This document shows, one piece after another, positions 52,426-60,762 of a stretch of 64,000 nucleotides of DNA. The translations under genes were made by a program, and so were the position numbers. Under the pieces are notes generated by a model. It ran no database searches. It had not been told where the DNA came from and saw only the letters and a program-made list of their open reading frames with translations. This DNA is from Medakamo hakoo (taxonomy: Eukaryota; Chlorophyta; Trebouxiophyceae; Coccomyxaceae). Position 1 is the first letter of the stretch. Each line of letters starts with the position of its first letter. The stretch lies in assembly GCA_026636295.1 (NCBI GenBank), contig CP089451.1, positions 868,001 to 932,000 of the forward strand, written 5' to 3'.

Positions 52426-54318
52426 TCACGGAAACAAGTCCACAAACACTTCGCTCCCACCACCGGCGCCGCCCGCTCCAAACATGCGGGCCAACAGCTC
52501 GCCCGGTAAAGACGGGCGGAAGCGCGTCATTGCCGCGGGGTCCGGACAAAAATTCACTTCGAGCAGGCGCGGGTGCAGCCGCGCCTGCTGGCCGCCGCCG
52601 CCGCCGCTGCCGCCGCCCTCCTCCTCTGCCAGCATCACGTCCAGGCCGTACACGGCCGCGGACCGGGGCCAGGGCCCGCCGATGGCGGCTGCGCCCGCCA
52701 GCACAACCTCCCGCGCCACGGCCACGATGGAGGCTTGCACCACGGCCGGGTCGGCGCCGGACGCGGCCAGCGCGGCGTCGACGTCCGACCGTGGCAGGAA
52801 ATCATCGCGTGTGCTTCCCTCTTCAGCTGGCGTGTCGTCGTCGTCGTCGTAACAGGAAACGGTGCTGAAGGACGGAGAGATGAGTGCGGCGCCGAGGCCG
52901 CCGGGCGGCAGGGGGCCGCGTGCGACGCGGGCGTGGTAACCCGTGTACAGGAACGCGCACGGAGACGGCCCAAATGCCCGGACGACGACGCACACCCGCA
53001 GGTCGGCTTTGCGGCCGTCGACCGTCCACGGTTTGGCCACAGCCACCTGGGCCACGAAATCCGCGGAGCTGGCGGCCCCGCCCGCCCCTCGAAACGCGGC
53101 GAGCGTGGCGGCTGAGGCCGTGCCGCACACGCCGACGGAGCGTGCAGCGGACGCGGGCTTGAGGGCCCAGGCGGGCGGCGCGCCGCCGGCCTGCAGCGCG
53201 CGGGCGTGGTGGTCGAGCGCCCAGGCGGCTTCCGTCGCCAAGTCAAAGGCCGGCGGAAAAAAGGGCGGGTGGGCGGAGGCCGCCCCGCCCGCCGCGCCGC
53301 TGCTGGTGCGCGACTGGTGGGCGCGCAGCGTCTGTGGCAGCAAGTCCTTGCGGACGAGGGCCGCCTCGAACGGGAATTGGTTGACCCGCTGGCCCGGGCG
53401 GAGGTCGGCCCCGACCAGGAAATCGCGGACGGGGTGCGGCGTCAGGACGACGTCCGCGGCCGCCCGGTCGGCCGTCCGCACAAACGCGCCGCCGCCGCCA
53501 CGCTGCCCGTCGAGCCAGGCCCCAAACACCGGGTAATCCGTCCAGACGGTGACCGGCGCGTCGTCCGCGAGGGGCGGCGGCGGGTCGAGCGGGTCGCCCG
53601 CCGTCCGGGGCGCCTGTCCAACGCCGGGCGGCGGGCCGGCCGCGACGGCGGCCGCGACCGCCGAGCCCAACGCCTCCCGCTCCGCGGCGTGCACAAACCG
53701 GCGCGGCGGCAGCCGGCCGACCAACTCGGCCGCGGACGCCAGGCTGTGGCCGCCGGCCGGCGGGCGGCGGAGCGCGAGGTCGCGGCACACCTCGTCGCCC
53801 GGCGCCAGGTCGGCCAGGGCGACGGCCGCGGAGCCGCCCGCCGGCGGGAGCGCGCCCGGGAACGCGCCCGGCTCCAGTTCGTAGACGGCGATGGTCGGCG
53901 CCTCGGCGTGGCGGGCCCAGGCCAGGCACCGCGGCTCCAAGAACCAGGCGGGGAGGGGGCGGGCGGCCGACCCGGCCCACGTCGACGACGGACGGAGCCA
54001 GGCCCACAGGCGGGCGAGGAGCGGGTCGTCGCCGTCGAGGACGGCGTGGGTGGGCGTGCTGTCGTCGCCTGGCAGGGCGACGGCGGTGGCCTCGACCGCC
54101 GCCCGGGCCGGGCCCGGCTCGGCGAGCGCGGCGGCCCAGACGGGCCGCGGCGCGGGCGGGCAGGCGTGCGGGAAGATGAGCACGGTGCCGGCCTGGATGG
54201 GCCGGGCAGCCGTGACGCGCGGGCCGGCTTCGTCCGCGATGAACCAGCCGTCTGGGCTGCTGACGGCCCGGCCGGACGCGATGGCCGCCGCCACGTCCTG
54301 TGGGAGGTGGGGCGGCAT
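52426..54318 (-). CDS. TTLL12: TTLL12-like tubulin-tyrosine-ligase-family protein
   Basis: A single-exon protein of 630 residues, with an N-terminal SET-like part and a C-terminal TTL ligase domain, the two-part layout of TTLL12. Residues 25-180 hold SET-like fragments (RPIQAGTVLIFPHA, LAPGDEVCRDL). The TTL core starts near 255 with VTVWTDYPVFGAWLD. The diagnostic RVNQFPFEAALVRKDLL is at residues 311-327. The ATP-grasp part follows: WALKPASAARSVGV, LRVCVVVRAFGPSPCAFLYT, and LLEVNFCPDPAAMTRFRP near the end. In animals TTLL12 binds tubulin but lacks clear ligase activity, and it is also linked to histone marks. The short acidic loop CYDDDDDTPAEEG interrupts the grasp domain. The function in algae is not known. 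Confidence 0.82.
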   Translation of the reverse strand: MPPHLPQDVAAAIASGRAVSSPDGWFIADEAGPRVTAARPIQAGTVLIFPHACPPAPRPVWAAALAEPGPARAAVEATAVALPGDDSTPTHAVLDGDDPLLARLWAWLRPSSTWAGSAARPLPAWFLEPRCLAWARHAEAPTIAVYELEPGAFPGALPPAGGSAAVALADLAPGDEVCRDLALRRPPAGGHSLASAAELVGRLPPRRFVHAAEREALGSAVAAAVAAGPPPGVGQAPRTAGDPLDPPPPLADDAPVTVWTDYPVFGAWLDGQRGGGGAFVRTADRAAADVVLTPHPVRDFLVGADLRPGQRVNQFPFEAALVRKDLLPQTLRAHQSRTSSGAAGGAASAHPPFFPPAFDLATEAAWALDHHARALQAGGAPPAWALKPASAARSVGVCGTASAATLAAFRGAGGAASSADFVAQVAVAKPWTVDGRKADLRVCVVVRAFGPSPCAFLYTGYHARVARGPLPPGGLGAALISPSFSTVSCYDDDDDTPAEEGSTRDDFLPRSDVDAALAASGADPAVVQASIVAVAREVVLAGAAAIGGPWPRSAAVYGLDVMLAEEEGGGSGGGGGQQARLHPRLLEVNFCPDPAAMTRFRPSLPGELLARMFGAGGAGGGSEVFVDLFP

Positions 54319-54854
54319 TGTGTTTGTTGCCTGGCCAATCGAGAGACTTCGCCGCGGGCGAGAGAGCGAGCGAGCGAGCCCCCCCCCCCCCGCATAGCTG
54401 CGTGCCCCTCCCCACGCTCATCACACGGAGCGGAGCCCCGTGACTCGCTCCGTTCGACGCGCGCCCGCTTCCCGCGCTCTCCCCGCCGTCCCACACGCGC
54501 CGCGATGACAACCTGAGCTTTCGAGCCTCGTAGCCGACTCCCTCCCCTCTTTCCCTCTTGTTTCCCTCTTTCCTTTTTTTCCTTTTCCTCTCGAGCGCAC
54601 TCTACTCCTCTCGGTTGCGCATGCGCGGCTCGAGTCGGTCGCCGGGCCAGGTGCGCGTGCCGGGCGGGCCTGACCATCGGCCTCCTGGGTGTGTCGGGAC
54701 ATTGATGGACGGCAACGTCGGAGGTAGCCGAGGCGAGGCTGCCGCGCCGGCGGCCGGCCCGCGCTCGTCAGCCGTCGCCATCACGAGCGGCCCGACCCAC
54801 ACCACCCGCACGGCCCACCACCCGGCCGGGCCGGCCGCCGACGCGCCCGCCGCC
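54319..54854. promoter_or_regulatory. Divergent promoter between TTLL12 and receptor-like kinase
   Basis: These 536 bases separate two diverging start codons. They include a C-run (54380-54389), many CGAGCGAG repeats (54362-54378), and a pyrimidine-only tract (54548-54593) with T-runs just ahead of the kinase 5' region. An open frame in phase with the kinase reaches back to 54558, but its codons look noncoding until the signal peptide at 54855. Confidence 0.5.
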
Positions 54855-57800
54855 ATGACACTCCGCCGCGCGAGCGGCCGCCGCCGCTGGCATTGCACAG
54901 CCGTGCCCAGCTCCCTGGCCGCGCTCGCCCTCGCCTGCCTGGCGGCCTCGGCGGCGCCGCGCCTCTTTGCGGCCGCCGCACCGCCCGAGCCCGCCGTCCT
55001 TTTTCGTCCAACCACCGCCGCCAACACGCCCGGCGCCGGCGCGTGCGAGGACACCATGTTTGACGGCATGCATTTGTTTGACAAGCGCATCCTAGCGCAA
55101 CCAAACGCGTCCTGGCTGCGCCAGGACGATGTCGTCGACATGCGCTACCCGGACACGCCTAGCTTGGAAGCGTGCGGCTTGAAATGCGAGCGTAAAGAAG
55201 ACGTGTCCACGCCGACAGACCTGTCCGACCCGATTTGCGTGTTCACGTACTGCGATCCGGCGACGGCGGGCGGCAAACCCTGCACCGACGGCGACGACGG
55301 CGAAATCCCGCCCGGCATGTGCCTGGTCGACAGCCGGTCGCTGCCTTTCCCTGGCCGCCGGCCGACGCTGCTCTCGTCCGGCCCGGCCACGACAACGACG
55401 GGGACGTCCATCCCGGCCGCCGTCGCGGCTCTAACCCAAGCCCCTGTCCCAGACGGCTTCACCCTGTCGGGCACACGCTCCTTTTTCCTGTCGTCGTTCA
55501 ACGGGCGGTGCACGTACAACACGGACGCCGCCTTCAACGCCAGCCTAGCCGACCGCGCGTGCATCGTGCCCGGCACCGTCGAAGACGGCTTGGCCGCCTG
55601 CAAGAAGATACCCGGCTGTGGCGGCGTCACGTACTACCCGGTGAAAGGCGGGCCCTTTGCGTCGGGGATCGGCAGTTATAAGGCGACGCAGACGGCCGAG
55701 TTCATGGTGAGGTTGGGGGATGTGTCGGCCGGGGGAAGGCGAAGGCGTGTGGGTGGGTGGGGGAGAACAGGACGGGAGTGTGGGACGGACGGTGGGTCGC
55801 TCATTTGTTTCCCCATCCAAACCCACCAGGCCCTCCCCGGCGTGACCTTCATCAAGTACGGCCACGTCAACGCGGACTGTTCGTACATGTCGCCATACTC
55901 GCTCCTCTTCACGCGCGACGGTGGGCCCTCGGACTTGGACGCTGCCGCAGCCTTCCTCAGAGCAGGCCGCCGGCCGCCCTCGCCCGGTAACGCGCCCGTG
56001 CTCGACAAGAAGGGCGCGCGCGTGGCGATCGCGCTGGGCGTGGCGGCCCTGGCGGCCGTGCTCGCCGGCCTGGGCGTGTGGGGCATCACCCGCGTCCGCG
56101 CGCGCCACGCCGCAGCAGCACGGGCCGCTGCCGGAGGCGCGAGCGGTGCGAGCTCGCCCGCGTCGGCCGCGGCTGCCTCGCGCCGTGCGGTCGGGGCCTC
56201 CCTCGTCGCGACGAAATCCCGAGGCGCTGGGAGCAGCCGCCGCGTCCCCTCCGGCCGGTGGCCCGTCCTACGCCCGTCCGCGTTTGCGGCCTTTGCCCGG
56301 TCACTCTCAGAGGGCGCCCGGTCTCGGCGGTGGAGCGCCTCGTCATCCACCAAGGAGGCGGGCGACGTCGAGGCGGGCGCCGCGTCCAAGGCCGCCGGCG
56401 GAGGTGGGCCGCGTCCCTTCCGCCGCGCGCCCGCGCTGGCGTCCGCGGGCCCGCAATCCTCGCTGGACAAGCTCATGGCGGACGTGATTGCCGCGCGCTC
56501 CGTCGCGGCCGCCGGCCTGGCGCGCTCCTCGCCGTCCGCCGTCGCCGCGCGCGCCGCGTCCGCGCCCGTCCCGCCCCTGGACGGCAGCGCCGCAGCCCGG
56601 TCCGCGGCGCTGGCCCGCGCCCGCACGGCTGGTGTGGGAGGCGGCGGTGGCAGCCCGACTGCCGCCCACCCGTCCCGGTCGGCCACGCCCGTCCCCGCCC
56701 AGCGGGAGGAGTGGGAGCTCGACCCGGCGCAAGTGTCCATCGCCCGCCGGCCCGACGGTTCTGACTGGTTGTTGGGGGCCGGCGCGGCCGCGCACGTGTA
56801 CCGCGGCCTGCTGAACGGCATCCAAGACGTGGCAATCAAAGTGTGGGTGGACCCAGGCGGCGGCGGCGAGGGCGGCGCCGAGGCGGCGGCCGCCCGCAAA
56901 GCCGACCTGCGCCGGGAGACGGCCATCCTGCGGTCTCTACGTGACCGCAACATAGTCGCGTTTGTCGGCGCGTGCCTGCGAGACGGCTGCAACGTCCTGG
57001 TCACCGAATACTGTTCTCGTGGGGACCTATTCAGGGCGCTGGCGGCGGACGGGCGGGCCGCGCTGTCGGGCGCGGTGAGCTCGATGACAGCCGCGACGGC
57101 CGCCGGCGGTAGCGGCGCCCCCCCGCCTGCCGGCCACGCCCTGTCCGCCACCGTCTCCGGCCGCAGCGGCGGGTCCGGCACAGCTGGCGGCGGCCCCGCC
57201 GGCGCCACCCCGGGCGGGCGCCGCTTCACATGGACGCCGGCGTACGCGGCCACGTCGCGCGGCGTCATCCGCCGCCGGCCCGGCACGGGACTGTGCTGGA
57301 CGGTCGCCGCGGACATCACGAAAGCGCTGTACTACCTCCACCACCGGGGCATCATTCACTTGGACGTCAAGAGCGCCAACGTCCTGCTGACCGCGGACTT
57401 CACGGCCAAGCTGGCCGACGTGGGCGTGTCCCGCGCGCTGCGCCCGGGCGGCGCGACCGCGCCGACGCTCAACGCGGCGCTGGGGACGCTGGCCTGGGCC
57501 GCGCCCGAAGTGCTGCTCGGCGGCAAGCGCGTCGGCGTCGCCGCCGACATTTATTCGTTCGGCTGCGTCCTCTGGGAGCTGTGCACGCAGGAGGCGCCGC
57601 CCGACAACCGGCACCTGCGGCCCGTGTCCGTCCCCGACGAATCGCCGGCCGACGTCGTCGCGATCATGGACCGGTGCCTGGCGACGGACCCGGACGCCCG
57701 GCCGTCCGCCGCGGAGCTCGTCCGTTTTTTCGAGGCAGGCCTGGCAGCCCTGGACGCGGCGGCCGGCGTCAAGGGCGTGCGCGGCGGCGGCGGCGCCGCC

Positions 57801-57959
57801 CCCACCACCTCGCTCGCCGCGCTCGTCGGCAGGGCGTCCAGTTCCGGCGTGCCGCCGCCGGAGGACGAGGGCGGCAGCGCGGCGCTGGCGGAAGCGCGCG
57901 AGGCGCGGTTGAGGGCGGCGGCGCAGCGGCAAGGGTCGGAGGGCGATGGCGGCGTGTGA
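54855..57959 (+). CDS. Receptor-like protein kinase with unknown ectodomain
   Basis: Membrane receptor kinase, 993 residues, with exons 54855-55706 and 55830-57959. The signal peptide is at residues 1-35 (SSLAALALACLAASAA). The ectodomain (about 40-340) has about 16 cysteines, for example ACGLKCER, CVFTYCDP and CKKIPGCGGVTYYP, and a YGHVNADCSYMSPYS motif; it resembles no common domain I can name. The membrane segment is at 348-370. The juxtamembrane part is Ser/Ala-rich. The kinase domain is about 580-918: LGAGAAAHVYRG (Gly loop), VAIKV (Lys about 621), HLDVKSANVLL (catalytic Asp about 795), ADVG in place of DFG (about 813), and GTLAWAAPEVL. All catalytic residues are present, but HLD instead of HRD makes it a non-RD kinase. 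An insert near 680-760 lengthens the kinase. Confidence 0.87.
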   Translation: MTLRRASGRRRWHCTAVPSSLAALALACLAASAAPRLFAAAAPPEPAVLFRPTTAANTPGAGACEDTMFDGMHLFDKRILAQPNASWLRQDDVVDMRYPDTPSLEACGLKCERKEDVSTPTDLSDPICVFTYCDPATAGGKPCTDGDDGEIPPGMCLVDSRSLPFPGRRPTLLSSGPATTTTGTSIPAAVAALTQAPVPDGFTLSGTRSFFLSSFNGRCTYNTDAAFNASLADRACIVPGTVEDGLAACKKIPGCGGVTYYPVKGGPFASGIGSYKATQTAEFMVRLGDVSAGGRRRRVGGWGRTGRECGTDGGSLICFPIQTHQALPGVTFIKYGHVNADCSYMSPYSLLFTRDGGPSDLDAAAAFLRAGRRPPSPGNAPVLDKKGARVAIALGVAALAAVLAGLGVWGITRVRARHAAAARAAAGGASGASSPASAAAASRRAVGASLVATKSRGAGSSRRVPSGRWPVLRPSAFAAFARSLSEGARSRRWSASSSTKEAGDVEAGAASKAAGGGGPRPFRRAPALASAGPQSSLDKLMADVIAARSVAAAGLARSSPSAVAARAASAPVPPLDGSAAARSAALARARTAGVGGGGGSPTAAHPSRSATPVPAQREEWELDPAQVSIARRPDGSDWLLGAGAAAHVYRGLLNGIQDVAIKVWVDPGGGGEGGAEAAAARKADLRRETAILRSLRDRNIVAFVGACLRDGCNVLVTEYCSRGDLFRALAADGRAALSGAVSSMTAATAAGGSGAPPPAGHALSATVSGRSGGSGTAGGGPAGATPGGRRFTWTPAYAATSRGVIRRRPGTGLCWTVAADITKALYYLHHRGIIHLDVKSANVLLTADFTAKLADVGVSRALRPGGATAPTLNAALGTLAWAAPEVLLGGKRVGVAADIYSFGCVLWELCTQEAPPDNRHLRPVSVPDESPADVVAIMDRCLATDPDARPSAAELVRFFEAGLAALDAAAGVKGVRGGGGAAPTTSLAALVGRASSSGVPPPEDEGGSAALAEAREARLRAAAQRQGSEGDGGV

Positions 57960-58691
57960 GCGGGAGAGAGTTGTCGGGAGGAGGGCGGCCCTGTTGCACC
58001 GGGGTCAAGCATAATTCGAGGAAAGGTTGGATGGAGCGGGATGGCGCGAGGTCGGTGAGCGACTGCACACTCACCAACGCGACCGGCGCGGCCAGCCTCG
58101 GCCCGCTCGTGCGCTTTCGGAACGCGGCCGCGCCTCCTCCCACAGAGGCGCAGACCCGCCCGCTTGGCTCCTGGTGAGTCGCGGCGTGGAGCAGCGCGCC
58201 TCCCCGCGCCCCGCGCGACGCGGGGGCACGACTCTCCAGACTGACTGCGCCCAAAACTCGGTGCATGCGTGAGCTGGCACGCCTCGCAAGACGCCGCCCG
58301 CGCCGCCACCTGTCTCATCCCACACTCTCACCATCCCCACTAGACACATCTGCAGGTACACAGGCTTGTGCAGTGGGCGTGTGAAAGGCTGCTGGCGTCG
58401 CCTGACCTGTGCGGCGGGGCTGTCGTCGACCCGCTCGCACGTGCGCGTGGGTCCGGCGCCCTCGCGACGGCCTGTGCACGACAGGCCACGAGCCTGGCGG
58501 CCAGGTTCGCCCAACCTCCGCTTCGAGCCTGGCTGTGCTTAGGCAGCCCGCATCCGGCCCCTGAAGCGGCGCGGCGCGGGCTGGCGTGAGCTGAGCCCAC
58601 GCACGCTCGCGAAAAGAGAGAGGAGAGCGAGGACGCGACCAAGCCGCCGCGTCATCGTCGCACCCACACCCACGCCGCACTTCCATCCCCC
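57960..58691. other. Gene-free region between kinase and PDK (732 bases)
   Basis: It holds the kinase 3' UTR and the PDK promoter. I see no homologous exon, no RNA gene and no repeat beyond short CG-rich stretches. Many short frames occur on both strands because the DNA is GC-rich. The best-defined piece is the last 100 bases, with GAAAAGAGAGAGG (58610-58625), which is likely the 5' UTR. Confidence 0.5.
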
Positions 58692-60359
58692 ATGGCCGCC
58701 GGCTCCGCGGCCGGGGCGGCCTTACGCGCCTGGCGCCCCGCTGCGGGCGCGGCCGCCCGCTTAGTCGACGCCGTACCCCGCGCCGTCGTGGACGACATTT
58801 TTGCGTGCGCCCTCAAAAAACAGACGGGCGTGTCGCTGAAGTACATGCTGGACTTTGGGGCGAACCCCATCGAACGCCAGTTGCGGCTGTCGGCTCAGTT
58901 TTTACACAATGAGCTGCCCGTGCGTTTGGCGCACAGAGTGGCGGAGCTGGAAAACTTACCGTACGGCCTGTCGGCCAAAGCGCATGTGTTGAAGGTGAGC
59001 AAAAAAAAAAGCGGGCGCGAGGTTTGGGACCGGGTCGCACCCTCTGTGCGAGAAGAGAAGAGAAAGAAAGAGAAAAAAAAAGAGAAAGAGAAGAGAAGGG
59101 CCCTTCTCTTTTCTCATGCGCTTCCGTCCCTTCCCTCAACCCAACAGGTCCGGGACTGGTACGTGGAATCCTTCACGGAACTGCGCGCCTTCCCGCCCAT
59201 CCGCGACGGCGCGGATGAACTGGCGTTCACGGACCTGCTGCGGTCGATTTACCGGCGCCACCAGCACGTCGTGCCCGTCATGGCCATGGGCGTCGCAGAA
59301 TTGAAGGCGGAAGTCGCGGCGGCGGGCGGCGTGGCCGCTGTCGCGGGTGGGACGGGCGGTGCGGGCTCTGGCTTTGGCCGCGGCAGCTTCTCCGCGAGCG
59401 GTGGGGCGCTGGCCGAAATGCCGGAGATTCACCAGGTGAGAATGGGAATGGGGTGGTTCACCCCGGTCACCAGCTCGCTCCGGCCGCTGACACACACACG
59501 CGCACACGCCCTCACCCTCCCCCCCCACAACCACCCACCCACCGCCCCCAGTTCCTGGACGGCTTCTACCTGTCCCGCATCGGCATCCGCATCCTCATCG
59601 GCCAGCACATCGCCCTGCACGAACCGCCGCGGCCCGGGTACATTGGCCTCATCTGCACCGCGTGCGCGCCCCTGTCCGTCGCCCGGGACGCGATCGACGA
59701 CGCCCGCGCCATGGCCGAACGCCAGTACGGCGCGTCCGCGCCCGAGGTGACGGTGTACGGGGACCCGGGCGTCACGTTCGCGTACGTGCCGTCCCACCTG
59801 CACCACATGGTCTTTGAGCTGGTCAAAAACTCGCTGCGCGCGGTCGCGGACCGGTGGGCGGACGCGGACGCGGGCGAGCCGCCGCCCGTGCGCCTGGTCG
59901 TGGCGGAGGGCGATGAAGACGTGACGATCAAGGTGCGTGGGTGGGTGGGCTGTGTGTGGGCGGGCGGCGGGCGGGCGGGCGCCCCGCCCCTCGCCACTCG
60001 CGCGGGCCCCCGAGCTTCTCCGCCCATCCCATTCTCCCCCTCACCACCACCACCGCCCACCCCTCCGCCCACCCCTCCAGGTCTCGGACGAGGGTGGCGG
60101 CATCCCGCGCTCCGGCCTCCCCCGCATCTGGACGTACCTGTACTCCACGGCCCGCTCCCCCCTGGACGAAATGGACGCGGGCGCGGAAGGCGCCGACTCG
60201 CCCGCCGTCCTGGCCGGGTACGGGTACGGCCTGCCCCTGTCCCGCCTGTACGCCCGGTACTTTGGCGGCGACCTCCAGGTCATTTCCATGCAGGGGTACG
60301 GCACGGACGCGTACCTGCACCTGAACCGCCTGGGCAATGTCCAGGAGCCGCTGCCGTGA
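58692..60359 (+). CDS. PDK: Pyruvate dehydrogenase kinase, mitochondrial
   Basis: Protein kinase of the GHKL fold that phosphorylates and switches off the E1-alpha subunit of mitochondrial pyruvate dehydrogenase. Exons are 58692-58994, 59148-59435, 59552-59932 and 60081-60359; 416 residues, the usual PDK length. The N-terminus MAAGSAAGAALRAWRPAAGA is a mitochondrial leader. Then come the helical-bundle domain (SLKYMLDFGANPIERQL) and GFYLSRIGIRILIGQHIAL, which binds the lipoyl domain. In the ATP domain the N-box is VFELVKNSLRAV, the G1 box SDEGGGIPRSGLPRIW, and the G2 box GYGYGLPLSRLYARYF. Intron 1 is a multiple of three with no stop and holds a polypurine tract. Plant PDK is known to respond to ADP and pyruvate; nothing in the sequence changes that. 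Confidence 0.94.
59050..59115. repeat. Polypurine tract and inverted repeat in PDK intron 1
   Basis: Bases 59050-59100 are all purines (mostly GAGAAG and A-runs), and 59101-59115 are all pyrimidines. The junction GAAGGGCCCTTC is a perfect palindrome, and its arms extend imperfectly. A tract like this can form triplex or hairpin DNA. If the intron is kept, it codes for a Lys/Glu-rich insert. Confidence 0.75.
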
Positions 60360-60762
60360 GACCGTTGCTGTGCCCTGGAGGGGGGGTGGGCATGGGATGG
60401 AGATGGGAGGGGCGGGCGGCGCGAGCAGCACTCCAGCCGGCTAGGCGGCTTTTTTGTGTTTTTGTTTCGTGTCCCTGCTGGTCGCCGTGCACGCGTCCTT
60501 GGTCGTGGTGTGTGGGGGGGGGAATGGTGGTGCGGTGTCGCGTGTGTCCTTTCTTTGTAGATGGTCGTGTGGGAGCGAGTGAATCCAGGCAGGATGGGAG
60601 TCGGAGAGACTAGAGAGACTAGGGCGGCGCCGAATCGCGCGCACTGCCCGCACTCTCCTGTTCCGCGCGCGCGCGTTTCTTTCACAGAAACACACGCACA
60701 CGCCCACCCCACCCCCTCTCCACCAAACCCGGTCCCCTCCGGGCCCCCCACAACACGTCACG
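60360..60762. promoter_or_regulatory. PDK 3' UTR and V-PPase promoter
   Basis: These 403 bases lie between two genes on the same strand. Bases 60448-60470 are T-rich (TTTTTTGTGTTTTTGTTTCG). A GAGAGACTAGAGAGACTAGGG direct repeat lies at 60604-60625. The last 100 bases are CA- and C-rich and lead to the V-PPase ATG. No coding frame is supported. Confidence 0.5.

Noticed and set aside
57960-58691. Short open frames in the gap before PDK as genes
   Set aside because: Frames on both strands overlap, none shows a domain, signal peptide or splice support.
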